NCBI GenBank assembly: GCA_017860275.1
Contig: JAFNAQ010000007.1
Coordinates: 1-64,000 of the forward strand
Direction of reading: 5' to 3'
DNA from: Bacteroidota bacterium
GTDB lineage: Bacteria > Bacteroidota > Bacteroidia > Bacteroidales > P3
Length of the DNA stretch: 64,000 nucleotides
Positions 17,441 to 26,286 of this stretch are shown in pieces; positions within the stretch are counted from its first letter, which is position 1, and each line of letters begins with the position of its first letter. The translations under genes and the position numbers were made by a program. The notes below the pieces were generated by a model. The model saw only the letters and a program-made list of their open reading frames with translations, was not told the origin of the DNA and searched no databases.

Positions 17441-17580
17441 GATTAAAGAGATAGCAACACTACCATTTGATTCTACTAACACTATCTCTAAGAGACATCA
17501 CCCCTCTTTCTTCAATCCACCCCACCCAATCTTAAATCCCTCTCCTCCAAACCAAACCCAACCCACTATCTCTAAGCAAA
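17441..17580 (+). repeat. Dispersed ~140-bp intergenic repeat, copy 1
   Basis: Clear alignment with 35967-36110, from GATTAAAGAGATAGC to ACTATCTCTAAGCA. The block holds three versions of a CTATCTCTAAG-like word and a C-rich/purine-poor tract. Non-coding. Confidence 0.8.
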
Positions 17581-17584
17581 AAAA

Positions 17585-17615
17585 GAGAAGTATAGAATAT
17601 TACTCTATACTTCTC
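17585..17615 (-). terminator. Intrinsic terminator of the small secreted protein gene
   Basis: Perfect 12-bp stem (GAGAAGTATAGA / TCTATACTTCTC) followed on the minus strand by seven T residues. It lies about 70 nt past the stop at 17686. Confidence 0.8.
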
Positions 17616-17685
17616 AAAATAATATTAATTATTACTGAATTTCAAACTATTAATCTAAAAACCCTAATCTTATACATTAACACCT

Positions 17686-18132
17686 TTACGGATCCAATAA
17701 TACTGTTTTATCTTTTTTTCCTAAAACTGTACCTATCGTACTTGTGCGAAAACCAAAACTGTATTTATTTTTTTTATAATTAGTGAACTCTAATATACAA
17801 TAACTGTCTAATAAGTTTACTACTTCTATATCTCCCTTATATTTTTTTCTATCTTCTCCTTGAACATACTGTTCAAAAGATATTGTAGCTTTTTTATCTT
17901 TATTTTTCAACAATAACTGATAATCCGAACTATCTACAATAAAATCTCCCAGAACATATTCAAATTTTACTTTTGCACTATCTTCATTATTTATAACTAA
18001 ATATAAATTTGAAATAATGCTAGAACAAGGAATCTTCCCATCTATAGATATAATACAATTCATTTTTTTTGTTTGAGAAAACAAATTCGCTTGTATAAAA
18101 AAACATATTAATAGCAATAATATTTTATTCAT
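17686..18132 (-). CDS. Small secreted protein of unknown function
   Basis: About 148 residues beginning MNKILLLLICFFIQ with a signal peptide ending near LFSQ. I chose the ATG at 18132 because a strong GGAGG Shine-Dalgarno lies just upstream (9 nt spacing), unusual for this genome. The longer frame (to 18192) would put non-signal sequence first. The mature part is lysine-rich, with beta-strand-like segments, and shows no motif I recognise. It is isolated between repeat-filled regions and has its own terminator. Confidence 0.65.
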   Translation of the reverse strand: MNKILLLLICFFIQANLFSQTKKMNCIISIDGKIPCSSIISNLYLVINNEDSAKVKFEYVLGDFIVDSSDYQLLLKNKDKKATISFEQYVQGEDRKKYKGDIEVVNLLDSYCILEFTNYKKNKYSFGFRTSTIGTVLGKKDKTVLLDP

Positions 18133-18192
18133 CTTAATTTCCTCCGCTGAGCATCTTATTATCTCTTTATTCAAGATTGATTCTTGCGTCAA

Positions 18193-18824
18193 AGGTAGAA
18201 ATATATTTTGATATATTGTTGAGTTTTGGGTTTGATTTTAACATAAATGATTAAAAAGGGGTGTTTTGATAACATTTTGCAGGTTTTAGGGTTAATTAGT
18301 CTTAATTTTTTGTTGGAGTTTTGAAGGGTTTTGGAGAGGGTATTTGCGGGGAGTTGTGGGAGTGGAGAAATCCTCACGTTAATTTCTCGTAATAGATTTG
18401 TTAAATCTAGGGGAATTTTCAGGGAAATTTGAGTTGATTTTGAAAAGATGCTGATTTTTTGGAAAAAGAGCTTGATTTTTTGGAAAAAATCAGGGAGTTT
18501 CTTGGAAAAGTCGGCGAGTTTTTGGGGAAAATCGGCGTAAAATTTTGAATAATCAGCTTAAAATCAGAATAGAATCTTATTCTACAAAAATATATCCTTA
18601 TTCTACAAAAATATAATAAGATTCTGGAGCACCAAAATAAGGATTTCGAGAACAAAAACGAAGATTTTTGTTGCCAAAATCATATTTTCATTTCTTAATA
18701 TTAACATTCACATTTGAGCCTTAAAGAATAGCTTGTGGAGCAAGAGAATGCTTCTTTATTCTTTAATCTACTAGTAAAATAACGTTTTATGGGGTTTTAT
18801 AATAATTGTTACCTCTAATTTTTA
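18193..18824. repeat. Repeat-like AT-rich intergenic region
   Basis: About 630 nt with no credible gene. 18419-18560 is a run of near-repeated words (TGATTTTTTGGAAAAA, ATCAGGGAGTTT, GTCGGCGAGTTTTTGG) related to those at 1590-1680. 18570-18584 is TAGAATCTTATTCTA, also found at 62359-62373, and CCTTATTCTACAAAAATATA-like units follow. Short open frames here are chance products of the repeats. Confidence 0.55.
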
Positions 18825-18832
18825 TATCTTTG
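18825..18832 (+). promoter_or_regulatory. -7 element (TATCTTTG) of pheT
   Basis: Exact TAnnTTTG match 27 nt upstream of the ATG. Confidence 0.5.
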
Positions 18833-18859
18833 TTGATTGATTTTAAATAAAGTGGAAAT

Positions 18860-21322
18860 ATGAAAATATCTTATAATTGGCTTAAGGACTATGTTCCTAC
18901 AAATCTTAGTGCGGAAAAGGTAGCTGAATTGCTTACATTTTGTGGTTTAGAGGTTGAATCAATAGAAATTGAAGAGACGGTTAAGGGTGGATTAAAGAAT
19001 TTCTTTGTCGGAGAAGTCCTAACTTGCGAGCTTCATCCTGATTCTGATCACTTACATATAACAACAGTAGATGTTGGAGCAGAGGCTCCACTAAATATTG
19101 TTTGCGGAGCGCCAAATGTTGATAAAGGACAGAAGGTAATTGTTGCAACAATTGGAGCAAGAGTTTATGAGGGAGATGAATATTTCGAGATAAAGAAGTC
19201 TAAACTTCGTGGAGTACCATCAGAAGGGATGATTTGCTCAGAGAGTGAACTTCAAATAAGCCATAACCACGATGGAATTATGGTTTTAGACCCTAGCGCA
19301 AAGGTTGGCTCGCCAGCAAAGGAATATCTAAAGATTGAAGAGGATTATATTTTCGAAATAGGACTAACCCCAAACCGAAGCGATGCAACATCTCATATTG
19401 GAGTAGGAAGAGACCTTGTGGCAATACTTCAAACCCAACTAAAAGAAAACATCTCACTTACATTACCTAATATAGATAATTTCAAGGTCGATAATAATTC
19501 TCTTCCAATAGAGATAATAACTAATTCAGAGATATGCCCACGCTATAGTGGAATTACAATAAATAATATTCAGGTAAAAGACTCTCCAGAATGGTTGGCA
19601 AATCGCCTAAAGCTAATTGGGCTAAGACCAATAAATAATATTGTTGACGTAACCAATTATGTTTTATTTGAAATAGGGCAACCACTTCACGCCTTCGACC
19701 TTTCTAAGATTAAAGGAAATAAGATCGAGGTTAAGACCTTGGCAAAGGGGACTAAGTTTACAACACTTGATGGAGTTGAAAGAGAACTTAACGGAAATGA
19801 GGCAATGATTTGCAACTCCGAAGAAGGAATGTGCATGGGAGGTATTTATGGAGGACTAGACTCAGGAGTTAGCAATGAAACAAAATCAATATTCCTTGAA
19901 TCTGCCTACTTCAATCCAGTAACAATAAGAAAGGCATCGAAACATCATAACCTAAAGACAGACTCTTCATTCCGTTTCGAAAGAGGAACAGACCCTAATA
20001 TTACTATCTATGCACTTAAACGTGCAGCAATGCTGATTAAGGAAGTAGCAGGCGGAGAGATAAGTTCTGAAATAATGGATGTTTATCCAAATGAGGTAAA
20101 GCAACCAGAGGTTGAGCTTAACTTCGAAAGAATGAATAGCCTTATTGGAAAGACAATAGAACCTTCAACGGTTAGAACAATTCTCACAAGCCTTGGAATA
20201 ACAATACTTGAAGAGACAAATGAAGGAATGAGGCTAAGCGTTCCAACAAATAAGGTTGATGTATTAAGAGAATGTGATATTATTGAGGAAGTATTAAGGA
20301 TTTACGGATATAATAATATTGAAATATCTGAGGATGTTAAGAGCTGTTTGTCTTATCAGTCTAAGCCTAATACAGAAAAGATACAAAACCTAGTATCCGA
20401 CCTTCTTGCAGCAAATGGTTTCAATGAGATAATGAATAACTCATTGACAAAGACTGCATACTTTGAGGAGAATATAGACTTCCCAATAGAGAAATCAGTA
20501 AATATATTAAATGCTCTAAGTAAAGACTTAGGAGTAATGCGTCAAACCTTAGTATATGGTGGGCTTGAGACTCTTTCTTATAATATAAACAGAAAGACAA
20601 CAAATATTAAAGCATTTGAATTTGGAAATACCTATTCAAAGAATCTTGAGCAATTCGATAACGATAATATCACAAAGAGATATAACGAAGAAAAGCATCT
20701 TTTAATCCTAACCACAGGAAACAAGACTGCTGAGAGCTGGCAACAAAAGGAAGAAAAAACAGACTTCTTCTATATTAAGAATATTGTAATGAATCTATTC
20801 GAAAGACTTAGAATAGATATTTCAAGATTTATTCTTCAAGATGCTAGCCTTTCAATTATGGAGGAAGGACTTGAACTTGTAAACCGTGATAATAAGAGGG
20901 TAATTGCATACTTCGGAAGACTTAACAAGAAAACTTCTAAACAATTCGATATTAAACAAGATGTATATGTTGCTGACTTTAACTGGAATCTTGTTATTAA
21001 GGCAATATCGACTAAGGACGTAAAATATCAAGAGGTATCTAAGTTCCCAGAGGTTAGAAGAGACCTTGCCTTAGTAATTGACAAGAGCCTAAGGTTCTCA
21101 GATATGCAGACTCTTGCCTTCCAAAGCGAAAAGAAACTACTTAAGGAAGTGTCTTTGTTCGATGTTTATGAGGGAGACAAGCTACCTGAGGGCAAGAAAC
21201 AATATGCACTTAGCTTTATTCTTCAAGACAAGGAGAAGACGCTTAATGATAATCAAATAGAGTCAATAATGTCTAAGCTCTTGAAGTCTTTTGAAGACAA
21301 ACTTGGAGCTAAACTAAGATAA
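18860..21322 (+). CDS. pheT: Phenylalanyl-tRNA synthetase beta subunit
   Basis: 820 residues, the normal bacterial length. Charges tRNA-Phe as an alpha2-beta2 enzyme with PheS (encoded at 52437-53468, minus strand, unlinked). Domain order is as expected. First come an N-terminal region with the tRNA-binding EMAP-like fold (about 40-150, ITTVDVGAEAPLNIVCGAPN) and the B3/B4 editing domain (about 200-380). The B5 domain follows (about 400-480), then the catalytic-like core and the C-terminal anticodon-binding FDX-ACB domain (about 725-820, KFPEVRRDLALVID). No defect is seen. Confidence 0.97.
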   Translation: MKISYNWLKDYVPTNLSAEKVAELLTFCGLEVESIEIEETVKGGLKNFFVGEVLTCELHPDSDHLHITTVDVGAEAPLNIVCGAPNVDKGQKVIVATIGARVYEGDEYFEIKKSKLRGVPSEGMICSESELQISHNHDGIMVLDPSAKVGSPAKEYLKIEEDYIFEIGLTPNRSDATSHIGVGRDLVAILQTQLKENISLTLPNIDNFKVDNNSLPIEIITNSEICPRYSGITINNIQVKDSPEWLANRLKLIGLRPINNIVDVTNYVLFEIGQPLHAFDLSKIKGNKIEVKTLAKGTKFTTLDGVERELNGNEAMICNSEEGMCMGGIYGGLDSGVSNETKSIFLESAYFNPVTIRKASKHHNLKTDSSFRFERGTDPNITIYALKRAAMLIKEVAGGEISSEIMDVYPNEVKQPEVELNFERMNSLIGKTIEPSTVRTILTSLGITILEETNEGMRLSVPTNKVDVLRECDIIEEVLRIYGYNNIEISEDVKSCLSYQSKPNTEKIQNLVSDLLAANGFNEIMNNSLTKTAYFEENIDFPIEKSVNILNALSKDLGVMRQTLVYGGLETLSYNINRKTTNIKAFEFGNTYSKNLEQFDNDNITKRYNEEKHLLILTTGNKTAESWQQKEEKTDFFYIKNIVMNLFERLRIDISRFILQDASLSIMEEGLELVNRDNKRVIAYFGRLNKKTSKQFDIKQDVYVADFNWNLVIKAISTKDVKYQEVSKFPEVRRDLALVIDKSLRFSDMQTLAFQSEKKLLKEVSLFDVYEGDKLPEGKKQYALSFILQDKEKTLNDNQIESIMSKLLKSFEDKLGAKLR

Positions 21323-21339
21323 TTAATATATAAAGTAAA

Positions 21340-21762
21340 ATGAAAGAGGAAATCCCCTTGTATAAATATGATGTAAAGGTATTACTTGCACTCGTAAAGA
21401 CATTGCGAGGGGATAAACTTTTCTTTAAATTTCTTCTCGAGAATGGATTTACTGAGCTTGCTGCTTGGTCTAATGCAATTAGAGGAGATGTTGAAGCCCT
21501 TAAATGGCTATTAACCCAAGGTCATCCTACGCTAGGAGTATTGTCTAACGCAATAGATGGAGACAAGAAGGCAGTTGAGTGGATTGGAGACACTAAGGAT
21601 GAGTTTTTAATCAACTTTGCCTCTGCTTGTAGGGGAGAGAAACAAGGGTATATATGGTTAAAGCAAAAAAATCTAACAATATTCGTATATATGGTTACGG
21701 AGATTAGGGAGATATTAAAGGTTCAGATGAAGGAAAACACTTTTTGGTATAAATGGAGATAA
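21340..21762 (+). CDS. Small helical-repeat protein of unknown function
   Basis: 140 residues without signal peptide. Two or three repeated helical units share an (A/S)NAI-GD--A--W pattern (WSNAIRGDVEALKWLL, LSNAIDGDKKAVEWI, then ASACRGEKQGYIWL), reminiscent of ankyrin/HEAT-like repeats but not a clear member. It lies 17 nt after pheT and 1 nt before the membrane protein gene, so the three are probably co-transcribed. It could be a cytoplasmic partner of that membrane protein. Not recognised further. Confidence 0.6.
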   Translation: MKEEIPLYKYDVKVLLALVKTLRGDKLFFKFLLENGFTELAAWSNAIRGDVEALKWLLTQGHPTLGVLSNAIDGDKKAVEWIGDTKDEFLINFASACRGEKQGYIWLKQKNLTIFVYMVTEIREILKVQMKENTFWYKWR

Positions 21763-21763
21763 A

Positions 21764-22888
21764 ATGAAAAACACAAAATTCTACAATAACGGGCACTTCA
21801 ACGACACAATCAGTAGCACATTATTATTCTTCCTTGCTTATTTAGTTGTACTTTACATATCTATAGCTGGAACAGCATTTATTTCATTTACAAGTAATAT
21901 ATCTATACCAATTGATATATTTCATATCGATTTCGAAAGAGCTGTATCTTCAACAGATCATATTTGGAGTTCTTCGGATAATATTTTTATTATCTTCTCA
22001 TTCTCTCCCTTGATATTATTTTGTTTTGGGTTAGTGTCGTTGATTCTTAATAAGAAGAGCAAAATACAATCAGTGTCAATATTTGCTTTTTGGTGCATAT
22101 TTCATTCAATAATAAGAATATGTGGAGACTATATTGCAGGGCATATCTTTTCTCAATGGGGTCCAAACCTTGTAACAGATTTTATGGGCATAACCTACCC
22201 AAGCAATATAATGAGAGTTATCTTTATTATAATTTTTATCGCAATTGCCTTATTCCTCCCTTTAATAACAACCATGCTAATAAAAGGCTTCTTTAACCCT
22301 TATAATAATAAACTTCTGCAAGGTCTAAGAAATAATATAATTATTCCAGCTATATTTGGATTATTACTTACTCAGATATGGTTTATTCCTAGTTTTAGTG
22401 CAAATGAGATTAGTATTGCTATTCTATCTATCCTCTCTCTTTCGATTTTTTGTTTGAACATTATTAGAATATATAAACCGATTAATCAAGTAACAGAGAT
22501 TGTTGAAAATGATTATTTCAATCATAAATTTCATGTTACTTCTTTTGTCGTCATGCTTGTAATTCTTATTCCTTTAAAAATAGTCTTAACTAAGGGAATA
22601 TATATTGTTAGCTCAAGCTTTTCACTTTGGCAGTTGGATGCAATTTTTATCACTACACTACTTTCCTTGCTTACTGTTTTCATCTTTATTGTTGTGATGT
22701 ATTATACCAATAAGAACTTCCTAACTAATCTTAGGAAGAATAATTATACTAAGCATCATCCTGAATTAGATTTCGATGATAAATTGATGGAAGAAGACCT
22801 TCTAAAAGGTACAAAATGGGAATATCAAACTAAGATGCGTGATATTGCAGAAGATATAGAAAACAATAAGACTCAGGAAACGGACTAA
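21764..22888 (+). CDS. Polytopic inner-membrane protein of unknown function
   Basis: 374 residues with about seven or eight hydrophobic segments spread over residues 20-315 and a charged cytoplasmic-looking C-terminal tail (KLMEEDLLKGTKWEYQTK). No transporter signature is visible. It starts one base after the stop of the preceding gene and its stop codon directly abuts the mreD stop on the other strand, with no room for a terminator between. Confidence 0.65.
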   Translation: MKNTKFYNNGHFNDTISSTLLFFLAYLVVLYISIAGTAFISFTSNISIPIDIFHIDFERAVSSTDHIWSSSDNIFIIFSFSPLILFCFGLVSLILNKKSKIQSVSIFAFWCIFHSIIRICGDYIAGHIFSQWGPNLVTDFMGITYPSNIMRVIFIIIFIAIALFLPLITTMLIKGFFNPYNNKLLQGLRNNIIIPAIFGLLLTQIWFIPSFSANEISIAILSILSLSIFCLNIIRIYKPINQVTEIVENDYFNHKFHVTSFVVMLVILIPLKIVLTKGIYIVSSSFSLWQLDAIFITTLLSLLTVFIFIVVMYYTNKNFLTNLRKNNYTKHHPELDFDDKLMEEDLLKGTKWEYQTKMRDIAEDIENNKTQETD

Positions 22889-23401
22889 CTATTTCTTTGA
22901 CTTAATAAACATTAGATCCATTACAACTATCAATAATGTTGTTGCAATTGTGCTAAGAAATATTCTAAGAAGTGTAAAGAAAAACTCTTTTAAAGAGAAG
23001 ATTTCGAAAGTGAAATAAAGAAAATGGTGAACAAATACAAAGATAAAAGCAAAAGGCAAGAATCTCGTTATACCCATTTCTGCAATTGTTACCCTAGTAT
23101 CTAAATCGCTATCCTTATTTTCGAAGAAGACTTTTATAAATAAAGGTCTAATAAAGCCCATAAATACTGTTACTGCTGCATGGAATCCCATCTGACCTTC
23201 GAATACATCAACAACAAAGCCCATCGTAAAACAAGAGAGCAAAACAAGCCATGCTGGAGAGCTAATTGGAAGTAATAAAATAAACCATATATATAATAAT
23301 GGATTAATATATCCGAATAACTGAAGTCCATTCAAGATTAATATCTGAATAAGTGCTATTACAATAAAATGAAATATCCCCAAAAATATACTCTTACTCA
23401 T
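22889..23401 (-). CDS. mreD: Rod shape-determining protein MreD
   Basis: 170 residues with five or six transmembrane segments and the SPAWLVLLSCFTMGFVVDVF motif near residues 48-67 typical of MreD. Part of the elongasome that guides lateral peptidoglycan synthesis. The start codon overlaps the end of mreC by 8 nt, so translation is probably coupled. Confidence 0.85.
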   Translation of the reverse strand: MSKSIFLGIFHFIVIALIQILILNGLQLFGYINPLLYIWFILLLPISSPAWLVLLSCFTMGFVVDVFEGQMGFHAAVTVFMGFIRPLFIKVFFENKDSDLDTRVTIAEMGITRFLPFAFIFVFVHHFLYFTFEIFSLKEFFFTLLRIFLSTIATTLLIVVMDLMFIKSKK

Positions 23402-24224
23402 TCTTAATATCTTTTGTTAGTTCAACCTGCTCTTCCTTAAAGAAACTCTTAACAATATATACGTATTCTAGTTTATTATAGTCGGTAGAGAATTTAACAG
23501 TAACATTATAGAACCCATTACCAGAGTCTTTGGTAAAACTTTCTATAGTACCAATCATAATGCCCTCAGGGAAATCTTGAGAGAAACCACTAGTTGTTAT
23601 TGTATCTCCCTTCTTAAGTGGAATTGAAGATGGAATATCTATTATCTTTCCTTTGGCGTAAGAGCCTCCCTCCCAAATCAAAGTTCCTGTTATCTTTGTT
23701 CTTGTATTCTTGACATTAGGTCTTGAGTCTTGATGAAGAACACTCATAACAAGAGAAAAGTTATTTGTAACATTTACAACTACCCCAACAATTCCATTAG
23801 GACAAATAACTGCCATATTCTTCTTTACTCCATTAATCTTGCCCTTATTAAGCATAAAGTAGTTATTCCTCTTGTTGATTGTCTTCTGAATAACCTTTGC
23901 ATCTTCGTACTCGAACTGTTGTTTGTAGACAGTATCCTGTATTTGGAATACTTTCTTTTCATATTTCACATAAGAACTTTGAATCTTTGCCCTAAGCATA
24001 GCATTTTCCTTAACCAAGGCCTCATTTGAGGATGCTAAGTTGAAATAATGAGTAATGTTATAGGTCTGTGTGTTGAATTTACCTGAAATGTTGTTTGCAA
24101 AAGCAGTTATTGCAGAGCCTTGATAATATGAATTCTGAGAGATAATATATATTGAAAACCCTTCTAATAAAAGAAAAAGAAAGATAAAATAGTATCGTCT
24201 AAGGAACCTTATTAAATTATGCAT
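23394..24224 (-). CDS. mreC: Rod shape-determining protein MreC
   Basis: About 276 residues. An N-terminal anchor (YYFIFLFLLLEGFSIYII) is followed by a coiled coil (about 50-90) and the paired beta-barrel MreC domain (VCPNGIVGVVVNVTNNFSLV, PLKKGDTITTSGFS). I chose the ATG at 24224 because a TACTTTTG -7 element sits just upstream, inside the longer open frame. mreB is not upstream, and pbp2/rodA are not seen downstream. Confidence 0.92.
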   Translation of the reverse strand: MHNLIRFLRRYYFIFLFLLLEGFSIYIISQNSYYQGSAITAFANNISGKFNTQTYNITHYFNLASSNEALVKENAMLRAKIQSSYVKYEKKVFQIQDTVYKQQFEYEDAKVIQKTINKRNNYFMLNKGKINGVKKNMAVICPNGIVGVVVNVTNNFSLVMSVLHQDSRPNVKNTRTKITGTLIWEGGSYAKGKIIDIPSSIPLKKGDTITTSGFSQDFPEGIMIGTIESFTKDSGNGFYNVTVKFSTDYNKLEYVYIVKSFFKEEQVELTKDIKNE

Positions 24225-24242
24225 AACTACTTTTTTGTTATG

Positions 24243-24250
24243 CAAAAGTA
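24243..24250 (-). promoter_or_regulatory. -7 element (TACTTTTG) of mreC-mreD
   Basis: Exact TAnnTTTG match on the minus strand 18 nt upstream of the chosen mreC start. It decides against the longer frame. Confidence 0.5.
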
Positions 24251-24298
24251 ACAATAATTTACAAGATAATGGAGTAAAGACCAAAAAGTAGACTAAAA

Positions 24299-25195
24299 TT
24301 ATTCAATTAATGTGATTCCGGTTAAATCGGCTTTTCCACTTTTCAGAAAGGCATAGGTTATATTATCTGCCTTGCAGTTAATAAACTTTACCTTCTTTAG
24401 GTTCTTATTGTTCTTGAAGAAATTGTTGATTAGTATAGAATTTTGAAAGACTACCTTTTTGAAGTTGCAGCTCTCGAACGAACAATCCTTCAGCTTGCCT
24501 TCAAAAACAATATCAACAATATACATAGAACTAAAGCTAGTGCTATTAAAAACAGAACCATTTACTATATTATCTTGAAATCCTCCCAATTTAAATTCCG
24601 CCTCGGAAAAATCTGCTCCAGAGAAATCACAGCCCATAATATAGCTTGATGTGATTTCTACACCATTCAAATTACACTCTTTAAATCCATTATTCAATAG
24701 ATTAGAAGTCTGAATATGACTACTACTAATATCAGAACTAGAGAAGTCGCACCTATCAATATTATTAGATTTTAGAAGAATGCCCGATAAATCTGAACCA
24801 ATAAATTTGCAATTCTGCATATTAGAAGAGCTAAACTTTTCTTTAAGATTCTTTAGTCCTGAGAAATCAGAATCAACCCAATTGCCACAAGACATATCCC
24901 AATTAAGCTTTTTCTTAATATTTTTGGATGGTAATTCATCCAATTTTTCAACCATTGAATCTTCTAAATCGATTTCCGACTGGATTGAGTGAAAATCCTC
25001 CGAAAAATAATTAAGGTCAACACCGAAAATTACCGCAAGACTATTTAGAGTGATTATATCTGGCAGAGATTCTCCTCTCTCCCATTTTCCTACTGCCTGC
25101 GAACTAATAAACAATTTCTCTGCAAGCTGAGCCTGCGAAATATTAAGTTTTTTTCTTGCCTGTGCAATTCTATTGCCAATAAACTTTGCTTCCAT
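24299..25195 (-). CDS. XRE-type HTH regulator fused to pentapeptide repeats
   Basis: About 298 residues starting MEAKFIGNRIAQARKK. Residues about 5-60 are a Cro/C1-type helix-turn-helix (SQAQLAEKLFISSQAVGKWE). After a short linker, about 120-290 form degenerate pentapeptide repeats, e.g. NCKFIGSDLSG, RCDFSSSDIS and GCDFSGADFSEAEF, which should fold as a right-handed beta-helix. The ATG at 25195 follows a TATCTTTG element. XRE/pentapeptide fusions occur in Firmicutes and Bacteroidota but their target is not known to me. The helix may sense a ligand or mediate dimerisation. Monocistronic. Confidence 0.8.
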   Translation of the reverse strand: MEAKFIGNRIAQARKKLNISQAQLAEKLFISSQAVGKWERGESLPDIITLNSLAVIFGVDLNYFSEDFHSIQSEIDLEDSMVEKLDELPSKNIKKKLNWDMSCGNWVDSDFSGLKNLKEKFSSSNMQNCKFIGSDLSGILLKSNNIDRCDFSSSDISSSHIQTSNLLNNGFKECNLNGVEITSSYIMGCDFSGADFSEAEFKLGGFQDNIVNGSVFNSTSFSSMYIVDIVFEGKLKDCSFESCNFKKVVFQNSILINNFFKNNKNLKKVKFINCKADNITYAFLKSGKADLTGITLIE

Positions 25196-25226
25196 AGTTA
25201 CTTTTTTTTTGATTATTTTTATGCTG

Positions 25227-25234
25227 CAAAGATA
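25227..25234 (-). promoter_or_regulatory. -7 element (TATCTTTG) of the XRE-pentapeptide gene
   Basis: Exact TAnnTTTG match on the minus strand, about 30 nt upstream of the ATG at 25195. Confidence 0.45.
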
Positions 25235-25362
25235 TTTCAATTCTTATCTACAGTCAATAGAAATTCATCCACTTTTAGTTGTAATAAAGTTATTTATTGT
25301 TGCTTTCAACAACTGATAGTAGTATTTATTGAGTTTTAGGGTTATAATGTAGAGAGTTGGCT

Positions 25363-25791
25363 TTATTCCTCCGAAAGCAAAATGGTTTTTATAGTTAGCT
25401 TTCCTTTGTTTTGACCTTGTTTTAGTATACAGTCCTTTATTCTTTTGCGAAACTTCCAGCACGTCATTTGATTTAAACCTAAAAGGCTTGAATAATCATA
25501 AGATGAGATTTCTTTTCCCTCAACACATACATTATATGCTATATAGAATGCCTTATTTATTGGAAACTTAATATTATGGAATATGGTATGTGAAGTCGCA
25601 GATTCTTCGCTCTTGCAACGTGTGCAACGACGTGAAGCCGTTGTTTTACCCTCACAATAATTGGTATTTCCACATTTTCTACAAACAAAACCGTCCTTCC
25701 ATTTCACATCGGCGATAAACTTCAAGGTCTTATCCTTATCGTTAAATAATTCATTAGCATACTTTTGAGGAATATCTTCTTTAAATATCAT
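25363..25791 (-). CDS. Orphan IS1595-type transposase zinc-ribbon protein
   Basis: About 142 residues from the ATG at 25791. It carries only the Zn_Tnp_IS1595 N-terminal zinc ribbon (CRKC...CTRC, four Cys at about 42-64 of the longer frame) and the following helical region (MTCWKFRKRIKDCI). The DDE catalytic domain (ISXO2) is absent and no remnant of it follows. Either a truncated transposase or a domesticated DNA-binding protein. The intact short frame and the absence of IS ends favour the second. Such stand-alone proteins recur in Bacteroidota genomes. Confidence 0.7.
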   Translation of the reverse strand: MIFKEDIPQKYANELFNDKDKTLKFIADVKWKDGFVCRKCGNTNYCEGKTTASRRCTRCKSEESATSHTIFHNIKFPINKAFYIAYNVCVEGKEISSYDYSSLLGLNQMTCWKFRKRIKDCILKQGQNKGKLTIKTILLSEE

Positions 25792-25929
25792 GGAAAGGGT
25801 TGTCAATTATTTAGTTTGTAATTATGCGACAAATATACAAGTTTTCTTCTAAAAAAAGGATTTTACAAAAAAAAATAGTGATAATAAAATAATTTATTAG
25901 TGATACTATAATAATTCATTTATTTGATA

Positions 25930-25937
25930 TATCTTTG
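25930..25937 (+). promoter_or_regulatory. -7 element (TATCTTTG) of the rhodanese gene
   Basis: Exact TAnnTTTG match 28 nt upstream of the ATG at 25966. Confidence 0.5.
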
Positions 25938-25965
25938 CAGCGTCAAATTTAAATACTAAAAGAAA

Positions 25966-26286
25966 ATGATTGAAACAATAAAAAGATTATTAGGAATTAC
26001 ACCAAAAATTGATCTGGGAGAGCTAATAAGAAATGGTGCAACAATAGTTGATGTTCGCACAAAGGGCGAATACTCCGAAGGTCATATAAGAGGCTCTATT
26101 AATATTTCTGTTGATAGATTAGCACAAAACATAGGTAAATTAAAGGGAAAGAATAATCCTATTATTACTTGTTGCGCCTCTGGAATGAGATCGGCTTCAG
26201 CTAAGGGCATCCTTCGTTCTAACGGGTTTACCAATGTGCATAATGGAGGAAGTTGGATGAGTTTAAAACGTAAATACAATTTATAA
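25966..26286 (+). CDS. Single-domain rhodanese-like sulfurtransferase
   Basis: 106 residues covering one rhodanese fold. The entry motif is IVDVRTKGEYSEGHIRGSINI and the active-site loop is CASGMRS with catalytic Cys70. No signal peptide. Moves sulfane sulfur to thiol acceptors. Its stop directly abuts the start of the DUF1847-like gene, so the two are translated as a pair. Confidence 0.88.
   Translation: MIETIKRLLGITPKIDLGELIRNGATIVDVRTKGEYSEGHIRGSINISVDRLAQNIGKLKGKNNPIITCCASGMRSASAKGILRSNGFTNVHNGGSWMSLKRKYNL

Noticed and set aside
18189-18655. Two short minus-strand open frames (62 and 78 codons)
   Set aside because: Products of the T-rich word repeats, without start signals or protein-like pattern.
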